This document shows positions 1-13,344 of a DNA stretch of 64,000 nucleotides, in pieces. The notes below the pieces were generated by a model, which was not told the origin of the DNA, ran no database searches, and was given only the letters and a program-made list of their open reading frames with translations. Position 1 is the stretch's first letter. The number at the start of each line of letters is the position of its first letter. The stretch is from Silene conica. Its lineage: Eukaryota > Streptophyta > Magnoliopsida > Caryophyllales > Caryophyllaceae. The translations under genes and the position numbers were made by a program. The stretch spans positions 23,371,001 to 23,435,000 of the forward strand of contig CM055317.2 in assembly GCA_029255685.2 (NCBI GenBank). The letters are read 5' to 3'.

Positions 1-3000
1 ACTAGCCCATGAGGGAACAATGCAAGTAAAGAAACAACGTATTGACATTTTAATGCAACAATACGAGTCCTTTAAAATGCAACAAGATGAATCAATTAAA
101 AGCATGTCTTCACGTTTTTCCAACATAACTAACGAACTTTCCAATCTTGGTAGAACTTTTGAAACCGAGGACATTGTCCGCAAAATTTTAAGAAGTTTAA
201 CTAAGAAATGGCAGGCTAAAGTCACCGCCATCGAAGAGGCTAGAGATTTAACAACTCTTACCTATGAAGCTTTAATGGGATCTCTCATGGCACACGAGTT
301 AGTTCTCGATAATGATGTTGAGAAGCCCAAAGCTAAGGGACTAGCCTTAAACGCCTTGTCAAGTGAAAATGAAAATGATCTTGAGGAGGAAGTGGCTCTG
401 TTATCTAAACGAATTCTAAAATCATTAGAAAACAGAATGAAGGAAAGTTTGATAGTTACAAACCAAAAGATTTTTCATCATCTTCATCACGTTCCACATC
501 TCGAATGGGTTGTTTCAAGTGTGGGGAACGTGATCATCAAATCAGAAATTGTCCTATGTGGGAAGAAGAAAAATCGAAGGACAAACGTGAAAAATCTAAG
601 CAAGAGTACAAACGTGTAATGATGGCTGCAGTTTGGGGTGAGTCTGATTCAGAAGACGATGAACCCTCTAATGACGGAAAAAATGAGAAGTTGTGTCTGA
701 GATCAATCTACAAACCAAGATCTCAACGAAAAAGGGATGTGGATACAATCAGATGTCTTATGGCTCACTCAGATGGCTCATATAGTGAATCAGACAATGA
801 ATCCGAAGATGACGTAAGTCTTTCAAAACTCAAAACTAAAATGCGGTCTTTATCTAAAGAAAGAATTTTAAGATTACTTGATGAGACTTTAGATAACAGT
901 TATGAACAGAACAAACAACTGAATGCTATGCAATCTGAAATAGAAAGTATAGCGGAGGAGAACATAGACTTAAAACGTGAGTTAAGAAAAGTCGGCAAAC
1001 AAACAGTCAACTAGTCTGTTCAATCTGAACTGACTGAACTTACTGCCAAAAATGAGTCGCTTGTCAATCAAATTCACATGCTTACTAAAGAACTGGAGGA
1101 ACAAAAATCATTACATGCTACTAGAACTTCTAGGTACTCAGATACATGCTCTAGGTTTGATAGATTAAACGTTGACTATGATGCTCTTTTATACAAACAT
1201 AAGAAACTGCTTGAAAGACCAAAAAACCTAGAGACAGACCTGGATAATGCTAGAAATGTTGCATCCAAATGGGAAGGAAGTAATACCGTACTAAATTTCC
1301 TAGTCAATCAATCTAAGAACACTAAGAAACTTGGATTAGGGTACGATCCATGTTCTGACATTAGACAAAACGATCCTCAATATCGTACTGTCTGGGTTCC
1401 TGAACAGAAACTAAACACACCTCCAGACTGTTCAAATGTGCATGATTCTAGTTCTGACGTCAGACAAAACGATCCTCAATATCGTACTGTCCGTTTTTCT
1501 GAACACAAATTAGACACTCCTCAAGTCTGTTCAAAACAGCGTGACTTCATTTACGCTAAGAAATTTGAACCCAATGATAGAGACTTTCGCAAGCATAAAT
1601 ATGTTGGATTACCTGAATATATCATTTGTAAATTTTGTGGAAAAACAGGTAACGTATTTAATGCTTGTGCCAAACGACTGAGACATTTGGATAATAACAT
1701 AAAAGTCGTTAAGAAAATGTGGATTAGAAAAGATATTCTTGATACTGTTCGTCATAAGAAGGGACCCAAACTTGCTTGGGTTCCTAGATCTTCTAACTAA
1801 TCTTATTTCAGGGCCATATGAGACGAGGCCACCATTGGTATCTTGTTAGTGGATATTCATGACATATGACAGGTAATAAGAACCAATTCCTCTCGTTAAG
1901 GGCTTACAATGGTGGAAATATGGCATTCAGAGACAACAAAAAAGGGTGAGATAGTTGGTATTTGCAAAAAATGGTAAGTCTTTTTCACATTTCATGGATG
2001 GTGTGATGATGGTAAAAGGTCTTGAACAATACTTGCTTAATTTTTTGCATAATAAAGTCGAAAAAGGGAACATATGTTTGAAGTTTTGTAAAACTGAAGA
2101 TCAATTGTCTAGCATTTTTACTAAACCATTAGCAAGAGAACAAATTGAGAAAATCCGATTAGAATTAGGTCTTCTAAATAGTAGTTCTTAGCGTCTTTGT
2201 CTAATTATTCTCCTCCCATGACTGACTAATTTGGAAGAGGTGTGCATATGTGTTTTCTACGTGTCTCACATGATTTCAGTTTCAATGTAAATTGCTTACT
2301 CTAGTCGGTTGTTGTTCAAAGACTAGCATTGAGTCGTTCTTTGTGTAAAATGTTTATCTTGTATACTCGTAGCATGATTTTTCTGGCAAATATAATCCAC
2401 CCTTCCAGCTTATACCACATACACCTACCCAATTCATAAAAAAACCCAAACTTAACCCAAATAACCAAACCCCATCAAAATACCCAACCCACCTTTTCAT
2501 TTCCCCTAAACCCGTAACCCTTTCCACAAACCCTCATCAACACACCCGACCCCCGTTCTACCTTTTGTTCCAAATCAATTTATCTTCCCCATCCCACAAA
2601 CCTTAAAACCTCAACATTCTACCTCACAAACCTCTTGTCCCTTCACCTAAACCCTTTCCTTCCGTCAAAACCACCAAAACTCAATCTTACACCCGGTCCA
2701 GATCATTGTGTTTATCTAATGACGTGTCCCCTACCGTCCGTGCCTGATGAAGGATTACCAAGAACTGAGCCCAAAACCGCTACAACAGTGAACCCTTCTA
2801 GAGCTCTTCGCCGGCGTAAACTAGAGGTGTGCATATCAATGAACCCATGGAAATTGAACCCCCTTAATATCCGACGGATGTAGTTTTTGGGAAATGGAAA
2901 CGGAAGTTGGTAGTTGATGAAGTTGTTCATGATTGGGATGATACTCTTATTGAAAGTCCGAAAACTATCAAAGTATTATCAAATGGAAAAACGACTTTTA

Positions 3001-5227
3001 TGAAGCGAAGGCAATCTGTGGAAGAGGACGATGACAAAGTTACTGATGCTCCAATTATTAAAGCTTCCGCACCTGCTCTTACTTTCCATCTTATGACGGG
3101 TAAACTTGTGAATCTGGTATCTTTGTTGTTTTCTTATATTCGTGAAGTCGCTGACGATGTGCAACGTGAGACCATACATTCTTCTATCCCAATTGCTGGT
3201 AAAAAAAAAAAAAAATTGTCCAGCTGGAAACAATTTGGCAGCACGACATGTTTGAATTGGGAATAGTAGGCCTGGAATAACATTGCTATTTGTATATATG
3301 AATTGAGGACTTTATTATTTCCTGGAATTAAAGTATCATTTTTAGAAATTTTGGTGGGGAAATAAAATGTGCTCAATTTTGAGGATGAATATTGTGTTCC
3401 GATATGGATTGTATGACAGATGAAATTTTGGGTCAGATGCGCATTGTTAATAACAGGTTGGTTGGTTTGAAGGGAGACGGGTATGCTGGCGCTGACTCAA
3501 GTTCGGGGAATCTGCATAGTGTAATTGCTCAGTTGGTAAACCTATCTGATCTCACGGTTGGCGGCCTCGAAAAATTGGAAATGAACTGAATGACCTTAAA
3601 GATGCCCAAAATCCCTTGCTCCATATACCAACCATTCCTGACCAGCTCATGAACCTTCATCCCCCAACACCATGACCCTCCCTGCATTTGCCAAATATTT
3701 TATATGCTCGTGTATACTTGCTAAACTTTTGCTCTTGTCTGACTTTTGTGCTATGATGTCTTTTGACTGTGTCCGGCAGTTGCATTGTCTCTGACTAATT
3801 GTGATGCACTATGATACCATATTTTGCACATCTTTCTCCTTTTGATGATGTCAAGAGGGGGAAAATGTTTAGGATTCATGATTCTTAATAGCTACTGGTT
3901 TACTAGATCTATGACTATGATGATTTTTCTCTTTGCGTTCTCATAGCGGATGGAAATTTAAACTATGATCTCAGTTAATATTTAATGTTCTCGATTTCGG
4001 CATATTTCGTTCCGTTGCTTAAGTTTCTCAGTTATTGCTTCATTGAGGGGGAATATATGCTTGATTGAGGGGGAATATACTCATAGGGCCTTGCCATCAT
4101 CAAAGGGGGAATTTGTTGGACTTATTATGTTGATGATGACAAGTCCTCCTTCTTTCCGTCCCCTCTTAATTAATGGTTTTGCTAGACGTGTTTTGACAGG
4201 TTAACAAAGACTTTTAGCTTGCTCGAAAATTGGATATAGCATGAGGATTCGTCTCGGTCCGTGTCTATTAATTTTGTAAGAATATAAGACTCGTAATTAC
4301 TCTATCATTCAATTTTATAAATCATGGCTAAATATTTTTACTAGTATAACATCTTTGAAATATTTTTTCTAGTAAAATAAATTTTTGAAACTTCCTAACT
4401 TGTGTCATATCTTATCATCTAATTTGGTTAGGAAAAGATTTGATTTGCTTAATAATTGGCAAATGCTTCTCATGAAAATATGGTTGCCAATTTTAAGTAA
4501 TTGATTTGGAATCTTCCAAGTCAACTTATCTTATTTAAGAAGAGTATTTGCTTGGCATTGACACACGGTTTTGAAAGAGAAAAAATTAGAGAAAACTTTT
4601 GAGCAACAATTCAAATCAACTTTAAAAGCTTCTCTAAGTTTTGCATCGTTTGAGTTCAGTCCATTTCACAAAATCTGTTTTTGCAAAACATTTTTCAAGC
4701 CGTGGTTTTAAGATTGTTTTTGAGTATGCAAGTTCTTATATTCATAGTGGAAAACAATTGTCCTTCATTGTTCAAATTGATTGAACCATATAAGAAGACA
4801 TTTGAGTTGTAATTTTCTATTTTCGATAAAACATTTATTGGAGTACGGGTTGTACTCGAGTTGCACGATCGGGTTGATCGTAGGGATATTTCTTTGTAAT
4901 CGGGTTTGGTTATAAGGAGATTTTTAATAAGAGAAAGAGGGTGGACGTAGACTTTTAGAGAGTAGGTCGAATCACGTTAAAAATCTTGTGTCTCGTGCTT
5001 TTCTTCTTTTTATTTGTTTTATTTTCATTCTCGTTCATAGTACCTTTTCACGCAAACAATCAGAACAGTACAACACAGTTTTAATTGTTTGAAAAAACAT
5101 CGTGACTGTTCAATTAGCCTGTGTACTGCTTCAGTATAAATCGTGAACGCTAATTCCGCTTTAATTTTAAAAAGGGTACTTAATTCACCCCCTCCCCCTC
5201 TTAAGTACCGGATCGTTAAACTCAACA
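1..5227 (+). mobile_element. Ty1/Copia SIRE/Maximus-like LTR retrotransposon, 3' portion, broken
   Basis: The window opens inside a Copia element whose 5' end lies outside. Recognisable parts in order are a UBN2-type gag segment (about 20-600), a zinc knuckle CFKCGERDHQIRNC near 505-560, a charged coiled-coil-rich stretch (about 600-1750), and the very end of the RNase H domain near 2090-2190 (FTKPLAREQIEKIRLELG). A long post-pol region follows (2192-4100), then purine-rich tracts of the GAGGGGGAA type, and finally the 3' LTR. The gag type, the FTKPLAREQ ending and the long post-pol region with repeated purine tracts fit the SIRE/Maximus lineage. Small open stretches at 2635-3590 lie where SIRE elements can carry an env-like frame, but I recognise no domain. 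The element is a fossil with several breaks and cannot move by itself. Confidence 0.85.
4114..5227 (+). repeat. 3' LTR of the SIRE-like Copia element
   Basis: This LTR of about 1.1 kb begins TGTTGGACTT directly after the purine tract CAAAGGGGGA (4101-4110) and ends CTCAACA, so its termini are the expected TGTTG/CAACA inverted pair. The partner LTR is outside the window, so age cannot be estimated here. The 5 bp after it (AAAGT) are the expected target duplication, but the left copy is not visible. Confidence 0.8.
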
Positions 5228-6046
5228 AAGTTATCTCTATGTGTGTTATAATCAGCTTGAAATTTAATTCTTATGGATTTTGGATTTTTGATCAAATATG
5301 AAATAATTTAAACGACTAAATTATTGGAGACTTATTATACGTAATGTAACAAAATATTAACAAACACATTCGAAAATTGTTTGATATACTTACTCGGTTA
5401 GATTGACCTATATCTATGACCAATGACCAATGACCAATGACCAATGACCAATGACCAAAAACAACGCTCATATTCCAAATGACAAAAATGATGTAAAAAA
5501 ACAAATTCATCTTAGCTAGATCTAAAGTGCATAAAACTCAAAATAACATAACCTAATCAACACACCTAGCTAGCTATACTTGTCCAAAGCCCGGGTTACA
5601 AATAAAAGCCCTTTTTATAGTTAGGTATTGCATTTTCTACAAACACTCTTATTTTATTTATGAATTAAACGAGTTTCTTAGACATAATACAATATGTTAC
5701 GCATTATTAAATTTTTATGAAAGACTTAAACTATATTTTTTTAAGTTTGACTTTTTTGAACTGAAGGTATAATAGTTGAACTTACAAATGTAGAAAAATG
5801 GGTATAAATTGAACTAAGCTATTTTTAACTGAATTTATAGAAGCTAGAGTTTTGTAAACTAAATTTATAAAAGTCAAACGAATTTATAAAAGTTGATAAA
5901 CTAAACATATAAAGCCTGCAGTAAATTTAAAAGAAGAAGTTTAAACCAAAAGACGGAAAACTTCGTTGATGATCTAATTCCATATACTCCGTAATAAATT
6001 GACAATATCATGGTGGAATGATTAACGTGAGTGAGCTTCTGAGCTA
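5228..6046. other. AT-rich intergenic spacer
   Basis: Between the Copia LTR and the first Stowaway element I see no gene. The sequence is AT-rich and holds the 7-bp repeat above, and its short open frames have low-complexity translations. Confidence 0.6.
5416..5457. repeat. 7-bp tandem repeat (ATGACCA)6
   Basis: Six uninterrupted copies of ATGACCA. It is a simple minisatellite in AT-rich spacer, and the open frame across it is a by-product of the repeat. Confidence 0.95.
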
Positions 6047-6304
6047 CTCCCTCCGTTCGATTCCACATGACAGGTTTGCTTTTTGTACACTATTCACAAG
6101 TGGACATTTAATCTCAATTTTCTCCTAATACGTAAGAGAAAACATATTCATGTGGGGTCTTGTTTGATTCGTCTTTACGAGTACATTAAAAATATCTAAC
6201 TTTTATAATTTTTGCAACTACGTAGCTAAAGATATTTAACATGTAAAACGTGTGTTGACAAACGTGAAAAAGCAAACCTGTCAAGTGGAATCGAACGGAG
6301 GGAG
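6047..6304. mobile_element. Stowaway-like MITE (Tc1/mariner type)
   Basis: This 258-bp element is flanked by TA on both sides (6045-6046 and 6305-6306). Its ends are a long inverted repeat beginning CTCCCTCCGTTCGATTCC, with the reverse complement at the right end, and matching continues through a CAGGTTTGCT block. TA target duplication with CTCCCTCCG termini is the hallmark of plant Stowaway elements. It has no coding capacity. Confidence 0.92.
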
Positions 6305-6668
6305 TATGATGTTAGAGTGTTAGGGGGGTAAAAAAGGAAATAGAAGCAATAAAGAAATAAAAAAAAAGAAATGATTGGAGAAAAGATGAAGTGTTTGAAA
6401 ATGTAGCCGTAGTGCGTAAAATTCAGAAATACCCCTAAGAGGTAAGAACAAAGCTGACCTACACGGGCCGGCATATAGCTAATTTTAGCTGGACAGAACA
6501 AAACTAACTTATTATCCTCATCGTCGCTTTCTACACCTCTTACTTCCATTTTATATTAATTATTCTTCACTTTCACATCTTCTCTATTTTTTTAGTCACC
6601 TTTCACTTTTACATGCACTTGCACCACTTTTATTTTCACTCACCCCGTTATTATTCACAAATTTCCAC

Positions 6669-6826
6669 GTGTGACGGATATGTCCGTCACCAACTTGCGA
6701 CAGATCAAATATTACCCACCTAAATAAGAAAAGAAAAAACATTTGAGATTTTCAATATTTTGTTTAATATACACATATAAGTGGGAGAACTTGACCCATT
6801 ACAAGCTTGCGACAGATATAATTAAT
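6669..6826. mobile_element. Degenerate MITE of the GACGGATATGTCCGTC family, copy A
   Basis: The left end has a GTGACGGATATGTCCGTCAC palindrome followed by ACTTGCGACAGAT. The right end has the mirrored motif order TTGACCCATTACAAGCTTGCGACAGATAT. The same paired-palindrome layout recurs at 8141-8309, 12735-12911 and 14219-14391. Exact ends and target duplication are not clear in this copy. Confidence 0.55.
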
Positions 6827-8140
6827 CTCATGCTTATAATAAATTTAATTACCATTTTTGTGAAAATGTATTCTAAGGGTCTATATTAAGTCCTAAGCAG
6901 CTTAAATAGAAACGATAATAAATATTGCATTGAAACCTCTCATATTAATTATTTTCTTCCCGTTTAGTTTTTACACAAGAATTAATCTATTGAATTTAGA
7001 CCACACGAAAGACACTGCCTCACATGCTATTGAATTCGGACCATACAAATCAACCTAATAAAATAGAAAAGAAAACCTAAATAATCAGTTGAAGGAAATA
7101 CGAAAGAAAACAATAAGAAAATGATGAATAAAAGATAGTATATTATTTCAATTTTAAGTAATAATTATCATAAATCTTTTTATTTAATTTTTTTTTAAAA
7201 TGTGATCTTAAGACACATATTTAAAAAAACTGGTTTAGTTATCAAAAAGTAAAAATTATCATCCCCTTCAAATATTTTAGATCAATGTTTAAGAACAAAT
7301 ATGTTATATAACGATGACACATAATTACTCTATTGCAAAATACTTTCAAAATATAATGTCGATAATTGTATGGAGTCATTAATTGACAATTTTAGTACGT
7401 TTTGATAAACATGTTTGGAATATCAGTTTTTGTTGATCCAAGATTAAAATATTTTAGCAATTACACCCATAATCACTTTGCATAATATCTCTTTTATAAC
7501 TTTTTTCTAGTCATCTATTTACTATTCTGATACCATGTCATAAAACCTTCTCAATCAAAAGCTTAAATTCATGATTGAAGTTCGAACATTGAATATACTT
7601 CTATATATTAACAATGAGTATATGGAGAATGTTTATTCTAATTGGTAATTTGGCATTTCACATGTTATTGTTTACTTGTCATCCAAGACAACTACTACAA
7701 ATAATCCCTCAATTTTACCTAAAATGGTTGATTAGGAGTTCGATTCTTTCTCATAGAAATGAACAAACTTCTTAGCTAACATATTTCCTTTTCAAAGAAC
7801 ACCCATCACGAGAAAATTTATTGAGTAGTCGACGGTGCACACTTTAATTTACATTAAGAAAATATTATATTAGAATTATCAAAAAATTGAGCATAATATA
7901 TTAAGGATTTGCTGCTTGTATTATTTCAAATGAGTCATTTTAATCTGAAGCAATACGATAAGATTTTATAACCATTTTACACCTAAATGTAAACAATATT
8001 AGAAAACAAGTTTTCCTAAAATATAAAACTGAATATAATAATATAGTTACGTCAAACCAAAAAATGATTAAATATGTTTATCTGAAACTTCAATTAAAGA
8101 GTGGTGATCTGAAACGGAAAAGTATTTATACAAGGCTCTC
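6827..8140. other. AT-rich intergenic spacer
   Basis: This is 1.3 kb of very AT-rich DNA upstream of the GT-2-like gene. I see no coding region, RNA gene or element with clear ends in it. Confidence 0.6.
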
Positions 8141-8309
8141 TTGTGACGGGTATGGCTTGCGGCGCGTCAATTCTATCCATGTTGGTAGATAAGACATAAC
8201 AGTTTGCTACTACCTAGATACCTTATTTTTGTCCTACCTCATCTACATAAATGTTATTTAATCCGTCATAAGCTTACGACGAATATGTCCTTCGTAACGC
8301 GGAAGTAAA
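8141..8309. mobile_element. Degenerate MITE of the same palindrome family, copy B
   Basis: The left end reads CTTGTGACGGGTATGGCTTGCGGCG. The right end reads CCGTCATAAGCTTACGACGAATATGTCC. Layout and length match copies A, C and D. It lies about 300 bp upstream of the TATA-like box of the GT-2-like gene, so it is in the proximal upstream region. Confidence 0.55.
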
Positions 8310-8611
8310 AATTAGTGTTATTTATATAAGGTCCCCATATCATTCCCATCTAAAAAGTGGGCCACAAGGGGGGCAATTTAAAAATAATGACACAAGAGTG
8401 GAGAGCAAGAGGGTGAGGAAGAAAGAGAAAAATGAAAGTGAGAGATGGGCAGTAAAGATTCCAACAGCTAAAACAAAGTAAGAAACTTCACATTTTAATA
8501 CTCTAAAATAATTTAAGACAGCCAGATCCCCACACCCTATAACATTTACAAAATTTAATTATTAAAGAGTAAAGAAAGACAATCCCCCCATCTCAACTCT
8601 CAAATCCAATG

Positions 8612-8620
8612 TTTATAAAT
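8612..8620 (+). promoter_or_regulatory. TATA-like box of the GT-2-like gene
   Basis: TTTATAAAT lies 293 bp before the chosen ATG. Downstream is a pyrimidine-rich stretch (8640-8820 with CTCTCTT and long T runs), as is common around plant transcription starts and leaders. Placement is by motif only. Confidence 0.5.
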
Positions 8621-8912
8621 CCCTTGATTTCACCACCCACCTATTCTCCTCTCTTCTTTCATTTCTAAAAATTTTACTTTTTATTTCTATTTTTCATTTT
8701 TTTATTTTTATTTTTTTTTTTTTTTTGTGGGGAACTTTGAAACTGTAATTGAAACCCACATCACCAAAAATAACTCTCTTTTTTCTCTCTCTAATACACC
8801 ACCTTGTATATCTCTCCTTATCACACATACACAATTACACATACATACATAAATGAAAGTAAAAAAAATTAAAAAATTAAAAAATTAAATTAAATAAAAA
8901 AAATAAAAAGTG

Positions 8913-11224
8913 ATGTTGGGATCAAGTGGTGGATTGGTGGCAAGCTCTGGTGAAGGTGTTGTAGGGAGCAGCAGCTCAATTATGAGTGGAGGTGGAGGTA
9001 CTGGTACTAGAGATGATGAAAACAAAGGTGGTGGTGGCATGGGCGGCGAAGGCGGCAGTGAGTTCTTTGAAGGAGACCGGAGTACAGGGGGTAACCGGTG
9101 GCCCAGACAAGAAACACTTGCTTTGCTTAAGATAAGGTCCGATATGGATGCCGTCTTCCGTGATTCTTCCCTAAAAAGTCCCTTATGGGAAGAAGTCTCC
9201 AGGTAAATCCTACCTCCACTATTTTTTTACCCTTTTTACCTTGTTCATTTAATTTCATTCATTTCTCTTTTTTTTGTTTTTTTTTTTTAATCTTGGATTT
9301 GGGTAGTTTAAAACTAAAATGATTCTCAAGGTACTGAATTGTACTTGAGGGATAGAATATATCTTGATTCTCTCATTGTAGCAGCTTTATGTAAAATGGG
9401 TTTTAACTAAATATTATTTTCACTGAAATTTATGCTATTTTGCTTTTAATTTAATGTGGGAATTTATTATTGTACATTATTTTATGTCAAAAAAATGAGA
9501 CATTTGATGGATGGTTAATAATGAGAGTTTTGTGATTTGCGAGTGAATTAATAGGAAAATGGCGGAGCTTGGATATCATCGAAGTTCCAAGAAATGCAAG
9601 GAGAAGTTTGAAAATGTGTACAAGTATCATAAACGAACCAAAGACGGACGACTCGGAAAATCAGACGGTAAAACATATCGTTTTTTTGATCAATTGGAGG
9701 CATTCGAGCAACATCAATTATCTTCTTCACCGCTTCCGCCTTTACCGCCAGCAACGCCACGTGCTCAGCTGCAAATGCCGGCTCAGGCTGCTATTCCGGT
9801 TTCCATGGTGTTTCCAGCTGGAATTAATTCAGCTAGTGTCACTGTTACATCAAGTAGTCCACATCCTATAAGTATGGGTACTAGTACGACTCCGCAACAT
9901 GCTCATCATCAGTCTCCAACGAATGTAACTACACAAGTAGTACTTCAACAACATCCACATCAGCACCATAATCAGCACCACACGCAGATGCATCATAGCA
10001 GCCCCATCCAAATGGAGAATGTGTCATACCCGTCTGATACACCGTCCTCTTCGTCCACGTCGTCTGATGAGGAGTTGTTAGGGAGGAGGAAGAGGAAGCG
10101 CAAGTGGAAGGATTTTTTTGAGAGGTTGATGAAGGAGGTGATTGATAAGCAAGAACAGTTGCAAACCAGATTTTTGGAAGCGGTTGAAAAAAGGGAACAT
10201 GATCGCTTGGCTCGGGAGGAGGTTTGGAAGACGCAAGAGATGGGTCGGTTGAATCGGGAACATGAAATTCTTGTCCAAGAGCGATCTATGGCAGCTGCAA
10301 AAGACGCTGCCTTGATTGACTTACTTAAGAAACTATCCGATCACCACCAAATACCCATGCCATTTCCTATTGAAGCTGTCCAAATCCAAAATCAAGTTGG
10401 TGGAGCACGTCCAGTCGCAAATGCTATCGCAGTAACAACCAAGTCACAACCACCACCACCACCCTCACCTATACAATCACCGACACCACCACCACCGCCA
10501 CCACAACCACAACTGGTGTTACAACCACGACCAGTACCACAATCACAAGCACAAGTGAGTCAGGTCCATGTGCAGGATTTTCCTGTATCATTGGCCATGC
10601 CTGTGTCCATACCAGCACAACCAGAACCAGTAACACATATCCCATTACAACCCGCTCAACAACAAGCATTGGTAATAGCCAACACAACTAACACCAATGT
10701 GGACATCCATGAGTCAAAAAATGGTAAAGAGAACCACCAACATGCTGGGTCATCAAGATGGCCGAAAGCGGAGGTCCAAGCATTGATCAATCTGCGGACA
10801 AAATTAGATGAAAAGTACCAAGAAAACGGTCCTAAAGGCCCCCTCTGGGAGGAGATCTCAACCTCCATGAAAGAGCTGGGATACAACAGGAATGCCAAGA
10901 GGTGTAAAGAAAAGTGGGAGAACATTAACAAATACTTCAAAAAAGTCAAGGAAAGCAACAAGAAACGGCCTGAAGACTCCAAAACATGTCCTTACTTTCA
11001 TCAGTTGGACGCCCTTTACCGGCGAAAAGCCACCTACAATCTATCAGCCGACGCTACAACCTACATGACGACGAAGCCTGAGAATTTGAACACAATGGGA
11101 CCCATCATGGCACAGCCGGACCAGCATTGGCTTGGAAGTGGCAATGACAGCGAAGACGATGGAGATGAAGACGACGATGATGATCAAGGAAGTGGATATG
11201 AAATTGTGGCTAATAATAGTAGTA

Positions 11225-11260
<36 letters not shown>

Positions 11261-11328
11261 GCGGTAATGCTGGTGTTCATTCAATGAACACCTCAACCGG
11301 TGGCACAACCACCACGACAGCTCAGTGA
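8913..11328 (+). CDS. GT-2: GT-2/DF1-type trihelix transcription factor, two exons
   Basis: Spliced CDS 8913-9202 plus 9555-11328 gives 687 residues. A GTAAAT donor and TAG acceptor restore the conserved run LWEEVSRKMAELGYHRSSKK across the junction. Residues 1-60 are Gly/Ser-rich. Trihelix 1 spans about 61-148 and includes NRWPRQETLALLKIR and CKEKFENVYKYHKRTK. A basic RRKRKRK nuclear signal is near 274, followed by the conserved central alpha-helical domain (about 281-358) and a Pro/Gln-rich linker. Trihelix 2 spans about 498-588 with SRWPKAEVQALINLR and CKEKWENINKYFKKVK. An acidic tail and a poly-Asn run encoded by AAT repeats follow. Two trihelices with a central helix define the GT-2 clade (GT-2, DF1, GTL1), nuclear factors that bind GT elements. 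ATG 8913 is chosen because it opens the frame. It is intact. Which clade member is orthologous is not settled; DF1/GT-2 is likelier than GTL1. Confidence 0.95.
9203..9554 (+). other. Intron of the GT-2-like gene
   Basis: This 352-bp, T-rich intron has an AG|GTAAAT donor and an AATTAATAG|G acceptor. It interrupts the first trihelix inside the codon for Arg97. Joining the flanks keeps one open frame to the TGA at 11326. Confidence 0.93.
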
Positions 11329-12727
11329 GTCCAATTTAGCGTGCGTATGTTTATAGTGAAGATATGTGGGGAAGTTGTTGGGGAGCATAAAATGTGTGAG
11401 AGGCTCGTTTCTTTAATTTATTATTTTTTTTAATAATAAAATAATAGTGGTAAGTTGAAAATTTTGGGGCTATCAACTTTGGATCAAGCGAAGAAACTGT
11501 TAATCTATAATGGATGTTACAGTAACACGGGTCTCCAACTCCAGGATGGAGATTGATGAGGACGACGATGAGTTTTACATACGCATTGGGTCGGGTCGGG
11601 TTGAGATAATGGTTATGGGTGTAGATTCTGGAGGGCCCGAATTGTGGAGACTGGAGAGTAACTGATGAGGCAGAAGCACATGGGGATCAACTGGCAAGAG
11701 CTGTGAATGCTATTATTGAACAGAAGACAGTAATTTCCTTTATATTTTTCATTTGTTTTTTTATTTTATTTTATTTTATTTTTAAAATTTAATTATAATT
11801 AATTTGTTTGTTTTGCTAAATAAATAAATGTTAAATTCAATTGGGTTATAAATATGGGGTATATTGGGTAAACAGGAATTGAATGGATTTAAAGAGAGTA
11901 GCAGAGAAAGTTACAGTTTCTCCGTCGTTTTCAACTTTTTTTATTTACTGTTTCATTCTCTTTTGTTTTTTTGGTTTATCATCGTCTCTTTTTAGTGTAG
12001 CCATTTGTTTGTACAATTTTTTCTTGGTTTGGTAGTAGTGGTGTTAAATAGGGTAGGTGGATAATCTGGTATATTATGTTGCCAAATGTATTTTTTATAC
12101 CCTAATTTAATAGTTTTAGTCATCCACTTATACACTTATATATACACAACAATAATAATCTGATTTATTTACTTTTTGCTTAGCTGTTCAAATATTCGAC
12201 TAGTATGCTTATACTTGGTGTATGATGATTAGATTAGATGATTTAAATATGATATTTTTTACGGTGAGAAGATTAATTACAATATTTTTTTTTTAAATTC
12301 TTACAAATGAACGCACCAAGATACGGATAAGAATCGAACCTCCAACTCCATAGTTGAGAATTGGGATAAGAGAAACAATATGAAGGTAATCAAGTTGCAT
12401 AAAATATTTAAAAGGGAAGATTTGAAAGCCTCATTCAAATGTTGCCCAAATAACCTAAAAATTTGAGGTCAAGGATAACTTTAGAAAATTCAAATTATAA
12501 TGGACATTAAGTTGTTTCTTAATTAGAGTTATGTGTTAAATATAGCGATTATACATTACGGAGTAACACAATTATTTTTAAGATGCAATATTTGATAGAA
12601 CAAACTTGAATTTCAATTAAAGCTACTCCATGTTATATATATACGAGTATATTTATGTATCTTAGTTTGGTCAGAAGTGATAGTATTACTCAAGCTTCCT
12701 GAACTCCAATCCTATACAATAACACAA
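11329..12727 (+). other. 3' UTR of the GT-2-like gene and downstream spacer
   Basis: Sequence after the stop is less AT-rich to about 11720, as in a 3' UTR. It then becomes T-rich, with overlapping AATAAA-type signals near 11815-11830 that could end the transcript. From about 12000 on it is AT-rich spacer without a gene. Confidence 0.5.
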
Positions 12728-12734
12728 ATTCTTA

Positions 12735-12911
12735 TTTGCAACGGCACTATCCGTCGCAAGCTTGTGACGAATACAGTTTTCTCTCACAAAATACCAACTT
12801 TTTCTCTCTCTCCAACACTATTCATGTGGTCCCTTTCTCCACTAACTCATTTTGTATCCATTTTATCTCACAAAATATCCGTCACAAATGGTGACCCGTC
12901 GCAAGCAAGAC
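12735..12911. mobile_element. MITE of the CCGTCGCAAGCTTGTGACG family, copy C
   Basis: This is the best preserved of four copies. The left end reads CTATCCGTCGCAAGCTTGTG, and the right end reads ATATCCGTCACAAATGGTGA followed by CCCGTCGCAAGCAAGA. The inside is pyrimidine-rich and non-coding. It abuts the target duplication of the next element, so one may have landed at the edge of the other. Confidence 0.65.
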
Positions 12912-12914
12912 TTA

Positions 12915-13287
12915 GGCCCTGTTCTTTTGGACTGAAACTGAACTGAACTGAACTGAACTGAACTTATAGGATCTGAACTGAACTGAACTGAACTTATAGG
13001 ATCTGAACTGAACTTATAGGAACTGAACTGAACTGAACTTATAGGAACTGAACTGAACTGAACTTATAGGAACTGAACTGAACTTATAGGAACTGAACTG
13101 AACTGAACTGAACTGAACTGAACTTATAGGATCTGAACTGAACTTATAGGAACTGAACTGAACTGAACTGAACTTATAGGATCTGAACTGAACTAAACTT
13201 ATAAAACCCGAACTTAATTAACTTTATTTTAATTTCAGTTAACTATTATTATTATTAATTGTTATTGTTATTATTGTTGTTGTTGTA

Positions 13288-13344
<57 letters not shown>

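Noticed and set aside
9548-9871. Overlapping frames on both strands at the start of exon 2
   Set aside because: Shadows of the trihelix coding sequence.
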